A DNA stretch of 64,000 nucleotides from Bacteroides thetaiotaomicron VPI-5482. GTDB taxonomy: Bacteria; Bacteroidota; Bacteroidia; Bacteroidales; Bacteroidaceae. The notes under the pieces are model-generated. The model was not told the DNA's origin, searched no databases, and saw only the letters and a program-made list of their open reading frames with translations. The position numbers and the translations under genes are program-made. Shown here piece after piece: positions 34,566 to 43,477 of the stretch (positions are counted from its first letter, which is position 1; every line of letters starts with the position of its first letter). The stretch spans positions 3,410,001 through 3,474,000 of the forward strand of contig NC_004663.1 in NCBI RefSeq assembly GCF_000011065.1, written 5' to 3'.

Positions 34566-36215
34566 ATGGATATAAAAGAACTTGTAGATTTATGTAAAAA
34601 AGGGAATGAGCAGGCATTAAGTCTACTTTATAAAACCTATTCGAAAAAGATGATGAGAATATGCCTTCATTATATACCTGATAAACAAATCGCACAAGAT
34701 CTCCTACACGACGGATTCATTGTCATTTTCACTTCGATTGAGACATTACGTACCCCCGAAAAACTGGAAAGCTGGATGGGAATAATTATGAAGAATATTT
34801 CATTAAGGTATCTCAACCAAAAGAGTACAAACTCTGCAATTCCCTTATCTGATATCCCTGAAGACGAGGAGCCTATTGATAATCCGCTATCATCTGATTC
34901 TATTCCTTATGATAAAATAACAGAAATGGTAGAGAAATTGCCAGAAGGATACAGCAAAATCTTCAAGTTAGCTGTATTGGAAGGATTATCTCACAAGGAA
35001 ATAGGTAAACTGTTGAATATAGCTCCCCACTCCTCCTCTTCTCAATTATTCAGGGCAAAAGTCTTACTTAAAAAGATGATTTCTGATTACAGGCTGATTC
35101 TTATACTAGTGATTTTATTTTTTTTCCCAACGATACACGACTATCTATACTGGAAAAGAAAAGAGACTAAAGATAATCATTGGTCTAACAATGTCATTCG
35201 GAAAGTGAAATTAGATAAGAAAGAAGAAAATGAGAGCATTACCTCTTCCGGACATATCTCTCACTACAAAGAAGACCCCCCTTTTAATACTACTTTAGCA
35301 AACCTCCCCCGGTTAGCATTAGACACAAGTGCAACAGGATTATCTACCACTTCTGAAATAAAAGACTCAGTAGAGAAACAGCCTGTTGCCAAACCATCTT
35401 TTACATGGGAGCATGCAGAGAAAATTATTACATTCTCATATTCAAGCCAAGAATTCACTTCACTCCCCAAAAAGAAAATAGGGAAATGGAAAATGATGTT
35501 GGCAGGGTCAGTCGGACCACAACTGGCACAAAACCTATACAAGTTGATGACAACACCACACTCTGACGGTTTGGAAAGCGGTCTCCCCCAGCAAGTCAAT
35601 ACTTGGGAAGAATATTATGACTATTTAAACACCCGCAATCAGGAAGGAACCTTAGGAGACTCGCTTACGCTAATGACAATTGCCAAGAACAACAGTGGAA
35701 GAATTATAGAACATCAACACCATAATAGCCCCATCACTATCGGACTAGCATTGAACAAAAAGTTGAATAACCACTGGAGTATAGAAACCGGATTACAATA
35801 TATTTATTTAAAATCAGAGTTCACCACAGGAAAGGAATATCGGATTCAGAAAACCCAGAAGCTCCATTACATAGGTATTCCTCTCCGTATTTCCTACCGT
35901 TTTGGGAATTATAAACAATTCTCATTTTACTCAACAGCCGGTTTACAAATGGAAATCCCGATAAAAGGAACTCTGCATACTTCTCATGTCACAGATAGTG
36001 TCCCCATTAATTTGGGTTACCAGTCATTAGATGTACCTTTGCAATGGTCAATCAATGCGAGTACAGGTGTACAATACCACTTTACACCTCACACCAGCAT
36101 CTATATAGAGCCAACCATTAATTACTATATTCCCGATGGAAGTTCATTGCGCACAATCCGAAAAGAACATCCGGTTACGTTCTCTGTTCCTGTAGGCATT
36201 CGTTTCTCTTGGTAA
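34566..36215 (+). CDS. Fusion of ECF-type sigma factor, membrane segment and outer-membrane beta-barrel
   Basis: This is a 549-residue protein. Residues about 5-75 match sigma-70 region 2 (GNEQALSLLYKTYSKKM, QIAQDLLHDGFIVIFTSI) and about 120-170 match region 4 (KLPEGYSKIFKLAVLEGLSHKEIGKLL, helix-turn-helix). One strongly hydrophobic segment follows at about 175-190. A periplasmic linker runs to about 300. The C-terminal about 250 residues are a PorT-like outer-membrane barrel (GLALNKKLNNHWSIETGLQYIYL, IPLRISYRF, ending VPVGIRFSW). The frame is continuous with no sign of a join. As drawn, it would tie a cytoplasmic sigma factor to the outer membrane. In Bacteroidetes such sigma and barrel parts are usually separate neighbouring genes. 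Confidence 0.85.
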   Translation: MDIKELVDLCKKGNEQALSLLYKTYSKKMMRICLHYIPDKQIAQDLLHDGFIVIFTSIETLRTPEKLESWMGIIMKNISLRYLNQKSTNSAIPLSDIPEDEEPIDNPLSSDSIPYDKITEMVEKLPEGYSKIFKLAVLEGLSHKEIGKLLNIAPHSSSSQLFRAKVLLKKMISDYRLILILVILFFFPTIHDYLYWKRKETKDNHWSNNVIRKVKLDKKEENESITSSGHISHYKEDPPFNTTLANLPRLALDTSATGLSTTSEIKDSVEKQPVAKPSFTWEHAEKIITFSYSSQEFTSLPKKKIGKWKMMLAGSVGPQLAQNLYKLMTTPHSDGLESGLPQQVNTWEEYYDYLNTRNQEGTLGDSLTLMTIAKNNSGRIIEHQHHNSPITIGLALNKKLNNHWSIETGLQYIYLKSEFTTGKEYRIQKTQKLHYIGIPLRISYRFGNYKQFSFYSTAGLQMEIPIKGTLHTSHVTDSVPINLGYQSLDVPLQWSINASTGVQYHFTPHTSIYIEPTINYYIPDGSSLRTIRKEHPVTFSVPVGIRFSW

Positions 36216-36293
36216 AAAATTCATTCTCCATGCAGTCTTCCGGCTGATAGTTTATCATAACTATAGAACAGTTAGAAACAATAGACAAATCAG

Positions 36294-37070
36294 ATGCAGA
36301 AACGACATACAAACCGTGAACGTTATTTTGAGGAACAAGCTCAGACTACGAGAAATTATTATATTCCTTATATTAAAGAATATACTGGAAATCTGCCAAA
36401 CAAAGTATTGGAAGTAGGGTGTGGCGAAGGAGGGAATCTGCTTCCCTTTGCCGAGCTAGGTTGTGATGTCATTGGAATTGATATTGCCGCATCCCGAATT
36501 GAACAGGCACAAAACTTCTTCATCACTAAAAGGCAAAAAGGAACTTTCATCGCTTCTGATATCTTCTTATTAAAAGATCTACAGAAACATTTCCCGCTTA
36601 TTCTCATACATGATGTAATAGAACATATCGACAACAAGGAGCAATTTCTGCGCAACTTAAAAAAATATCTATCGCCTAACGGAATGATCTTCATTGCTTT
36701 TCCTGCCTGGCAAATGCCATTCGGCGGACATCAGCAAATTGCAAGAAGTAAGATTATCTCTCATATGCCATTTATACATTTACTACCTCGTATGTTGTAT
36801 AAACGGATATTGGAATTATTCAGCGAACAAGAAAGCACAGTCAAAGAGTTATTAACTATCAAATACACCCGATGTACAATAGAAATGTTTCGAAGAGTAG
36901 TAAAACAGACTGATTATCAAATCGTCAATGAACAGTTATACTTTATTAACCCACACTACAAAATTAAATTTGGACTAACCCCTCACAAATTAAACAAAAC
37001 AATAGCATGTATACCTTTCATTAGAAATGTATTCAGTACAAGTTGTTTCTATTTAATAAGACCAACATAG
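36294..37070 (+). CDS. Class I SAM-dependent methyltransferase
   Basis: This is a 258-residue cytoplasmic protein. Motif I is VLEVGCGEGGNL (about 38-49), followed by DVIGIDIAASRIEQA (motif II), FIASDIF, and LILIHDVIEHIDNKEQFL (post-I region of the UbiE/Coq5-like type). The C-terminal part (about 150-258) is basic and hydrophobic and may contact a lipid or sugar substrate. The substrate is not predictable. It begins 78 bases after the sigma-barrel gene and may be cotranscribed with it. Confidence 0.85.
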   Translation: MQKRHTNRERYFEEQAQTTRNYYIPYIKEYTGNLPNKVLEVGCGEGGNLLPFAELGCDVIGIDIAASRIEQAQNFFITKRQKGTFIASDIFLLKDLQKHFPLILIHDVIEHIDNKEQFLRNLKKYLSPNGMIFIAFPAWQMPFGGHQQIARSKIISHMPFIHLLPRMLYKRILELFSEQESTVKELLTIKYTRCTIEMFRRVVKQTDYQIVNEQLYFINPHYKIKFGLTPHKLNKTIACIPFIRNVFSTSCFYLIRPT

Positions 37071-37222
37071 CATTTTATTTCATTATTTACATTAATATTC
37101 AGGAAGTTATCAACAGGCTAACTATAAAAGACAAACAGCATTATCAATCATACAAAGCACACAAAAGTCATATTTTGTTCTTTATTGAACAGTATTTTTC
37201 CAAAACTATAAAAGGGCTGCGT

Positions 37223-37230
37223 TAAATTTG
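37223..37230 (+). promoter_or_regulatory. Putative -7 box of the DUF418 gene
   Basis: TAAATTTG matches TAnnTTTG, 40 bases before the ATG. No good TTG lies at the right distance. Confidence 0.4.
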
Positions 37231-37270
37231 CATCTGAAAAAGTACGTTAACATTTTAAATTCTAAAAAGC

Positions 37271-38458
37271 ATGCATTTATCTAACACATTGCCCCATAAT
37301 AATCGTATAGAAATAGCTGATGTGCTACGTGGGTTCGCTGTAATGGGAATTACACTTATCCATTTTATCGAACGGTTTAGCCTCAATAGCTTTCCGGAAG
37401 AGACCTGTAACTTTCTGATATTTACGGATAGGGTAATTTGGGATAGTGTATTTTTCACCTTTTCCGGTAAGGCATACTGCATCTTTGCATTGCTTTTTGG
37501 ATTTAGTTTTTTTATTCAAGACAATTCACAAAAACTTAAAGGGAAAGATTTTCGTGGGCGGTTTGCCTGGCGATTAGTATTACTTCTTTTTATAGCTTGT
37601 ATTAATTCGGCTTTATTTCCGGGTGAAATATTGGTACTCTACGCCTTGCTTGGTTATGTACTGATCGCAGTCTGCCGACTCTCTACCCGAACAGTCACGA
37701 TCATAGCAGTCATTCTTCTACTTCAACCTATTGAATTGGGACAAATAATTTATGCACTTATCAACCCCGACTATGTTATTAATGCTGATCTTGATGCTCC
37801 ATACTGGGAGTTAGTCAATACAGCTCAGAAAGAAGGTTCTTTCCTCGAAATGTGCAAAACTGCCATATGGACGGGTAATGTTGCCAACATGGGTTGGATG
37901 CTATTACACGGAAGAGTTACTCAAACCGCCGGTCTGTTTATGGTAGGTATGATAATTGGGCGTAGCAACGCGTTTCTCTATTCAGAAAAGAATATAAAAA
38001 TCTGGATTAAAGTATTCATCATAGCCGTTACCGCCTTTTTCCCCATTTATGGTTTGATAAATATACTCCCCGACTTTATAAGTCGCGAAGCACTACTTGT
38101 ACCTTCTGTCCTTCTATGCAAGTCACTGTCAAATATTGTATTTACAGGAATCATGTTTGCAGGTATCATACTGGTTTATTACCTGACAACCCTTAAGAAT
38201 GTTCTTCATAAATTTGCACCTTATGGACGCATGAGCTTGACCAACTACCTGTCACAATCTTTAATCGGAGGGTTCTTGTTTTACAACTGGGGATTAGGAC
38301 TTTATCTGCATACAGGCATTACAGCGTGTATCCTTATTGGTGTAAGCGTATTCTTTTTACAATACTTTTTTTGTAACTGGTGGCTTCGTTCACATCGCCA
38401 GGGTCCATTAGAATGGCTATGGAAGAAAGCAACCTGGATAAAGGTAGGCAAGGGATAA
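37271..38458 (+). CDS. DUF418 domain membrane protein
   Basis: This 395-residue inner-membrane protein has about nine hydrophobic segments. The N-terminal NRIEIADVLRGFAVMGITLIHFIERF and the C-terminal DUF418 part (about 230-385: FAPYGRMSLTNYLSQSLIGGFLFYNWGLGLY) are diagnostic of the family (YeiB-like). These are distant relatives of acyltransferase-3 membrane proteins, with no proven reaction. It has its own likely promoter and a strong terminator at 38477-38516. Confidence 0.9.
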   Translation: MHLSNTLPHNNRIEIADVLRGFAVMGITLIHFIERFSLNSFPEETCNFLIFTDRVIWDSVFFTFSGKAYCIFALLFGFSFFIQDNSQKLKGKDFRGRFAWRLVLLLFIACINSALFPGEILVLYALLGYVLIAVCRLSTRTVTIIAVILLLQPIELGQIIYALINPDYVINADLDAPYWELVNTAQKEGSFLEMCKTAIWTGNVANMGWMLLHGRVTQTAGLFMVGMIIGRSNAFLYSEKNIKIWIKVFIIAVTAFFPIYGLINILPDFISREALLVPSVLLCKSLSNIVFTGIMFAGIILVYYLTTLKNVLHKFAPYGRMSLTNYLSQSLIGGFLFYNWGLGLYLHTGITACILIGVSVFFLQYFFCNWWLRSHRQGPLEWLWKKATWIKVGKG

Positions 38459-38476
38459 ATGATGCTGAGAGATAAG

Positions 38477-38516
38477 AAAAGGTGCAATTCACTTTTACGA
38501 TGAATTGCACCTTTTT
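38477..38516 (+). terminator. Terminator of the DUF418 gene
   Basis: A 14-bp stem (AAAAGGTGCAATTC with GAATTGCACCTTTTT) with a 10-base loop, followed by a T-run, lies 18 bases after the stop. Confidence 0.88.
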
Positions 38517-38641
38517 AGTATTTTTGCTGCAAATAACACAGTCTATAGAAAATATCGAAAACCTTCTGGTAGTGCACATTAGAAAGAAATACCCTATAAC
38601 AAAAAAGCTAAGTAATTGATTGCTCAATTCTTAGCTTTTCG

Positions 38642-38728
38642 TGGTACCCAGACCCGGGGTCGAACCGGGATGGAAGTGAATCCACTGGTGTTTGAGACCA
38701 GCGCGTCTACCGATTCCGCCATCTGGGC
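38642..38728 (-). tRNA. tRNA-Leu, anticodon CAA
   Basis: On the minus strand an 87-base gene runs from GCCCAGATGG to an encoded CCA. The acceptor stem is GCCCAGA/TCTGGGT. The anticodon arm CTGGT-CTCAAAC-ACCAG gives CAA (codon UUG). The long variable arm and T-arm GGTTCGACCC are typical of a class II leucine tRNA. It has its own promoter at 38753-38782. Confidence 0.96.
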
Positions 38729-38752
38729 ATGCTTGATTTCTCAATTGCGGTG

Positions 38753-38782
38753 CAAAGATACGACAATATTTTGATTCCACAA
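38753..38782 (-). promoter_or_regulatory. Promoter of tRNA-Leu
   Basis: On the minus strand TTG, 19 bases, then TATCTTTG matches the Bacteroides promoter consensus. The -7 box ends 24 bases before the tRNA 5' end. Confidence 0.7.
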
Positions 38783-38892
38783 TAGTTTGAGAAAAAAAAG
38801 GAGCAAAAAATAATAAAACATGTCCCAAAGGCTTCTGTATTTAGAGAATAAACCGTACATTAGCAAAAACATTTAAAAATAGAGTCACTATC

Positions 38893-39975
38893 ATGACAAA
38901 CATGGATAATTATTGCGTGATTATGGGTGGTGGTATCGGTAGCCGCTTCTGGCCGTTTAGCCGCAAAACATTGCCCAAACAATTTCTTGACTTCTTCGGA
39001 ACCGGTCGTTCACTCCTACAACAGACCTTCGACCGCTTTCAAAAGGTAATCCCAACCGAAAATATTCTTATTGTCACCAATGCAATGTACGCCGATCTGG
39101 TGAAGGAACAACTTCCCGAATTGGATGAGAAACAGATTTTATTGGAACCCGCAAGAAGAAATACCGCTCCATGCATCGCATGGGCTGCCTATCACATCCG
39201 CGCTTTAAACCCGAATGCGAATATCGTCGTTGCTCCCTCAGATCATCTGATTTTGAAAGAAGAAGAATTCCGTGCCGCAATCATTAAAGGACTGGAATTC
39301 GTTTCTCACTCTGAAAAGTTACTGACACTAGGCATCAAGCCCAACCGTCCTGAGACCGGATATGGCTATATACAAATTGACGAACCAACCGGTGATGGCT
39401 TCTACAAAGTAAAGACATTCACCGAAAAACCGGAACTGGAATTAGCCAAAGTATTCGTAGAAAGCGGTGAATTTTACTGGAACTCCGGATTATTTATGTG
39501 GAACGTCAATACCATTATTAAAGCTGCAGAAATCCTGCTTCCCGAATTAGTATCCAAACTGGCACCGGGAAAAAATATCTATGCTACAGATAAAGAGAAA
39601 GCATTCATTGAAGAAAACTTTCCCGCATGTCCCAATGTATCCATTGACTTCGGCATCATGGAAAAAGCGGACAATGTATATGTATCTTTAGGCGATTTTG
39701 GCTGGTCTGACCTGGGCACATGGGGATCACTCTACGACTTATCAGAAAGAGACCGGGAAGGCAATGTGACCTTAAAAAGTCATTCTTTGATCTATAATGG
39801 AAAAGATAATATGATCGTACTCCCCAAAGGAAAGCTCGCCGTGATCGATGGCTTGGAAGGCTATCTGATAGCCGAATCGGACAATGTCCTGCTAATCTGC
39901 CGTAAAGACGAAGAACATTCTATCCGCAAATACGTGAATGATGCCCAGATGCAACTGGGAGACGATTTCATTTAA
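38893..39975 (+). CDS. manC: Mannose-1-phosphate guanylyltransferase
   Basis: It makes GDP-mannose from mannose-1-phosphate and GTP for surface glycans and GDP-fucose. The nucleotidyltransferase signature is near the start (VIMGGGIGSRFWPFSRKTLPKQF). The family motifs ARRNTAPCIAWAA, VVAPSDHLI, ETGYGYIQ and FTEKP follow, and FYWNSGLFMWN with WSDLGTWGSL mark the mannose branch. At 360 residues it lacks the isomerase domain of bifunctional enzymes. It stands alone and ends at a strong bidirectional terminator. Confidence 0.95.
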   Translation: MTNMDNYCVIMGGGIGSRFWPFSRKTLPKQFLDFFGTGRSLLQQTFDRFQKVIPTENILIVTNAMYADLVKEQLPELDEKQILLEPARRNTAPCIAWAAYHIRALNPNANIVVAPSDHLILKEEEFRAAIIKGLEFVSHSEKLLTLGIKPNRPETGYGYIQIDEPTGDGFYKVKTFTEKPELELAKVFVESGEFYWNSGLFMWNVNTIIKAAEILLPELVSKLAPGKNIYATDKEKAFIEENFPACPNVSIDFGIMEKADNVYVSLGDFGWSDLGTWGSLYDLSERDREGNVTLKSHSLIYNGKDNMIVLPKGKLAVIDGLEGYLIAESDNVLLICRKDEEHSIRKYVNDAQMQLGDDFI

Positions 39976-39986
39976 GAATGAAGAAC

Positions 39987-40054
39987 TAAAAAAAGAAGAA
40001 TGAAGAATTGCTATGCAGCATACAGCGCAGCTAATTCTTCATTCTTCTTTTTTA
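39987..40054. terminator. Bidirectional terminator
   Basis: A stem of more than 20 bp (TAAAAAAAGAAGAATGAAGA... with ...TCTTCATTCTTCTTTTTTA) with A-run and T-run ends lies between convergent manC and the acyl-CoA synthetase. Confidence 0.88.
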
Positions 40055-40063
40055 ATTCTTTAT

Positions 40064-41713
40064 TTAAATAATTTCTATTCCCTGCTCCTTACAAAGCTGC
40101 AATCCAAGATCTTTCAGTCTGAATTTCTGAATTTTACCACTGCCTGTCATCGGGAACTCCTTCACAAAAAAGACATATTTCGGTATCTTATAACGGGAAA
40201 TCTTATTCTTACAGAAGTCACGAACGTCCGACTCATGCATTTCCACCCCTTCCTGCAAGATGATAAAAGCACCAACCGCTTCACCATATTTCTTAGAGGG
40301 AATCCCTGCTACCTGAACATCCTTTACTCCATCAAGTTTATAAAGGAATTCTTCGATTTCACGTGGATAGATATTTTCACCACCACGAATAATCATATCC
40401 TTGATACGCCCTGTGATCCGGTAATTTCCGTCCTCATCTTTAATGCCTAAGTCGCCCGAATGCAGGAAGTTATCTTTATCAATCACTTCAGCCGTAGCTT
40501 CCGGATTCTTATAATACCCTTTCATCGTATTATATCCACGATTGCACATTTCGCCTTGTACGCCTACCGGACATTCTTCGCCGGTTTCAGGATCAATCAC
40601 TCTGACTTCTGTAAATTCAAAGTCGCGTCCTACCGTATTACAACGTACATCAAACGAATCATCGATGCGGGTAGCGGTCATACCGGGAGCGGCTTCAGTC
40701 AGTCCGTATACACTGGTAACCTTCATGTACATCTTTTCTTCTACCTGTTTCATCAGTTCAACCGGACACAACGAACCTGCCATTATACCGGTACGCAGAC
40801 AAGACATATCAAACAAGTCGAACATCGGATGATGCAACTCGGCAATAAACATCGTAGGCACTCCGTAAAGAGCCGTACAGCGTTCTTTATGAATGGAAGC
40901 CAACACGACCAACGGATCAAACCGCTCTACCATCACCTGTGTACACCCATGAGTCAGACAGTTCATCGTAGCCAACACCACTCCAAAACAATGGAATAGC
41001 GGCACACAACAACAGAGTTTGTCATCCGCCGTAAACTTCATGTGTTCGCCGGTCAGAAAACCGTTGTTGGCAATATTATAATGAGTCAGCATCACTCCTT
41101 TCGGGAAACCGGTAGTTCCTGATGTATATTGCATATTTACCACATCATGACAGTCCACTTTACTTTTAAGTTCAGTCAGGCGGTCATCTTCCACATTATT
41201 CCCCAGCAGCAAGATTTCCGCAGTATTATACATTCCCCGATGTTTCTCCTGACCGACGTATATCACATTCTTCATATACGGAAAGCGTTCACTCTTCAAA
41301 TGACCGCGTTCGCAGGTTTTCAGTTCAGGAAGCATCGTATACGTCATTTGCACAAAATCACTGTCCTTTTCACCATTGACGATACAAAGTGTATGCATAT
41401 CGGAATTCTGGCAGAGATACTCCAGCTCGGCCTGCTTATAATTCGTATTCACCGTGACGTATACCGCACCAATCTTGGCACAAGCATACAGCAATGTCAG
41501 CCAATCGGGCACGTTCGCCGCCCAAATACCGACATGAGTACCACGTTCCACACCAACAGCGATCAGTCCTTTCGCCATATCATCCACACGCTGGTTAAGC
41601 TGGCTCCATGTAAAACGAAGATTACGGTCGGAATAAACGATATATTCCTTATCGGGAGTCTCTTCAGCCCAATGTTCCAGCCATTGCCCAAGAGTACGTT
41701 CAAATAATTGCAT
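40064..41713 (-). CDS. AMP-dependent acyl-CoA synthetase
   Basis: It activates a fatty or other carboxylic acid to the acyl-CoA via an acyl-adenylate. Motifs: the P-loop MQYTSGTTGFPKGVMLTH, YGLTEAAPG (A5), FLHSGDLGIKDEDGNYRITGRIKDMIIRGGENIYP (A7-A8 hinge) and the catalytic lysine in TGSGKIQK near the C-terminus. Length 549 fits medium/long-chain synthetases of the AMP-binding superfamily. Chain preference cannot be judged. It is probably cotranscribed with the upstream cupin regulator, 33 bases away; such XRE-cupin and acyl-CoA synthetase pairs are common in Bacteroides. Confidence 0.92.
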   Translation of the reverse strand: MQLFERTLGQWLEHWAEETPDKEYIVYSDRNLRFTWSQLNQRVDDMAKGLIAVGVERGTHVGIWAANVPDWLTLLYACAKIGAVYVTVNTNYKQAELEYLCQNSDMHTLCIVNGEKDSDFVQMTYTMLPELKTCERGHLKSERFPYMKNVIYVGQEKHRGMYNTAEILLLGNNVEDDRLTELKSKVDCHDVVNMQYTSGTTGFPKGVMLTHYNIANNGFLTGEHMKFTADDKLCCCVPLFHCFGVVLATMNCLTHGCTQVMVERFDPLVVLASIHKERCTALYGVPTMFIAELHHPMFDLFDMSCLRTGIMAGSLCPVELMKQVEEKMYMKVTSVYGLTEAAPGMTATRIDDSFDVRCNTVGRDFEFTEVRVIDPETGEECPVGVQGEMCNRGYNTMKGYYKNPEATAEVIDKDNFLHSGDLGIKDEDGNYRITGRIKDMIIRGGENIYPREIEEFLYKLDGVKDVQVAGIPSKKYGEAVGAFIILQEGVEMHESDVRDFCKNKISRYKIPKYVFFVKEFPMTGSGKIQKFRLKDLGLQLCKEQGIEII

Positions 41714-41746
41714 GCGATTATTCTTAATATTTGGTATCAGATTTTA

Positions 41747-42322
41747 TTAAATCGGAGTGTAGACTACAGCCAATATTTTAGCAGCCTGCCCTTCGTAAGC
41801 ATGTACATGATGAGGAACGATGGAGTCATAGTAAATACTATCACCTTCTTCCAGCAAATAGGTATTCTTACCATAGCTGATTTCCATAACCCCTTCCATA
41901 ACCATGATAAACTCTTCTCCTTCATGCGAAGAAAGCACAAAGTCGCTGTCCTCTGTCGGCATCACGTCAATGATAAACGGCTCCATGTGACGATCCGCTT
42001 TCGATTTAGACAATGAATGATATTCCATGTGCTTGCGTGAATGAATCGCATTATTGGAAAAGCTGATGGCATCTTTAGCCTCTTTTTTACGGCATACCAC
42101 AGGCCCGATTTCATCCTGATCATCCAGGAAAGTGCCCAGACGTACCCCCAGCACACGCGCTATTTTAATCAGCGGTGCAAGAGACGGTATATCGATGTTA
42201 TTTTCAATTCGTTCGATCTGCTCGATAGCCAAACCCGAACGCTGTGCCAATTCCTCTATACTTATTGATTTATCTTCCCGGAGCGCTTTAATTTTCTCTC
42301 CAACAATCTTACTCGTATCCAT
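41747..42322 (-). CDS. XRE-family regulator with C-terminal cupin domain
   Basis: This is a 191-residue DNA-binding protein. The helix-turn-helix lies at about 10-65 (IKALREDKSISIEELAQRSGLAIEQIERIE... LIKIARVLGVRLGTFL). The cupin domain (about 110-188) has SSHEGEEFIMVMEGVMEI, LEEGDSIYYDSIVPHHVHAY, which could bind a small effector. It most likely controls its own operon with the acyl-CoA synthetase. Confidence 0.93.
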   Translation of the reverse strand: MDTSKIVGEKIKALREDKSISIEELAQRSGLAIEQIERIENNIDIPSLAPLIKIARVLGVRLGTFLDDQDEIGPVVCRKKEAKDAISFSNNAIHSRKHMEYHSLSKSKADRHMEPFIIDVMPTEDSDFVLSSHEGEEFIMVMEGVMEISYGKNTYLLEEGDSIYYDSIVPHHVHAYEGQAAKILAVVYTPI

Positions 42323-42342
42323 ATTGAAAGTTTTTTAGTTAG

Positions 42343-42376
42343 CAAAGGTGATAAATTAGAATAATTAGGTTGCAAA
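42343..42376 (-). promoter_or_regulatory. Putative promoter of the cupin regulator operon
   Basis: On the minus strand TTTG, 22 bases, then CACCTTTG, one mismatch to TAnnTTTG. The -7 box lies 20 bases before the ATG. Confidence 0.4.
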
Positions 42377-42593
42377 AATAGCAAAATCTTTAGATGAACA
42401 CAATTATAATCCTAAAATATCTCCCATAATATATCTCTTTTCACCTACCTGCCTTGAAAATGGATTAAGTAATATATAGACTGGAGATTAACACTAATTA
42501 AACTCGGAATTTTCATATTTTCATTATTTTTTCCTTTCTTGCATAATCATAGATCATAAGTAGTTATTGTTAAGCCTCTAAAATATATAGCTT

Positions 42594-43463
42594 ATGAACA
42601 CACACAATCAATTCACAAGTAGTAAGGAAAGAATCCATTTACTATTAGTATTATTCCTCTCAATCATTTTTTGCAGTTGTACGAAGGAAGACAGCCCTGT
42701 TAGTATAGAAGCGACCAGTAAAGTGGTAACAACAAGAACGAGCCAGGACGAGTATTTTGAGCATGCAAAATTACCTCAGATTATTAAAATAGAATGGAGT
42801 CAATATATTCCATTTCCACCTTTGCTAAATATTCAGATACGACAAGGTCAAGGGAAATATGATCAGATTCAATTAGGAGCAAGTCGTGATTTTGATCCTA
42901 ATCCAGTTGAATATTCCTTCTTTCCTGTCCGTGAAGTTTTGGTTCAAGAAGGAACCTATGAAACAATCCAAATACCTGTAACCGATCTACAACTTCCCGA
43001 AGGAGGAGGATATATTGCGGTTCGTGCTACCTGCTCAGAGTTAGTGTATGATCGACCATATCCTGATAAAGGCCCATGGAATCCCTATGCAAACTTCGTC
43101 GGATATGATTTTGATAAGCAAGAGTACACTTTCTCTAAAGTTAATTCAATGTATGGTTCTATTTGTTTTCGTTTTCCACCCGATATACCTTTCCCTATGG
43201 CATGCGATGTACTCATTACAGGCAGTGGTTATTGGGAACCCATTACGGTCTCTGCAGTCTATGATCCTTGGAATAAAGACTCCCCTATTCAATGGGGATA
43301 CTTTTCTTATGATACAAAAGGAGATGAAGTATCATTTGCTTATCGCACAAATTATTCCAACTCCAGTCATTACGATGGCTCAACTGTTCATTTCGCAACA
43401 GTTAGTAATCAAACAAGTATAGTTATGCTAACACTTGACGTTCCCCAACCTTCAAGTTACTGA
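42594..43463 (+). CDS. Lipoprotein of unknown function
   Basis: This 289-residue protein has a signal peptide and lipobox (LSIIFCSC near residue 30), so it is lipid-anchored. The rest is beta-rich with many aromatic residues and prolines (SQYIPFPPLL, YDRPYPDKGPWNPYANFVGYDF). I do not recognise the family. It is followed after 14 bases by the MG2-like gene, so they probably form an operon. It may be an outer-membrane partner or a surface-exposed fimbrial-type or adhesin-like protein; that is a guess. Confidence 0.65.
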   Translation: MNTHNQFTSSKERIHLLLVLFLSIIFCSCTKEDSPVSIEATSKVVTTRTSQDEYFEHAKLPQIIKIEWSQYIPFPPLLNIQIRQGQGKYDQIQLGASRDFDPNPVEYSFFPVREVLVQEGTYETIQIPVTDLQLPEGGGYIAVRATCSELVYDRPYPDKGPWNPYANFVGYDFDKQEYTFSKVNSMYGSICFRFPPDIPFPMACDVLITGSGYWEPITVSAVYDPWNKDSPIQWGYFSYDTKGDEVSFAYRTNYSNSSHYDGSTVHFATVSNQTSIVMLTLDVPQPSSY

Positions 43464-43477
43464 TCATTCAAAATGTA

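Noticed and set aside
34566..36215. Sigma-barrel fusion as an assembly artefact
   Set aside because: The frame is uninterrupted through the membrane segment and linker, with no homopolymer run or repeat at the junction that would suggest a false join. It still deserves confirmation.
38631..38828. 65-codon minus-strand frame
   Set aside because: It overlaps the tRNA-Leu gene completely and has no independent coding evidence.
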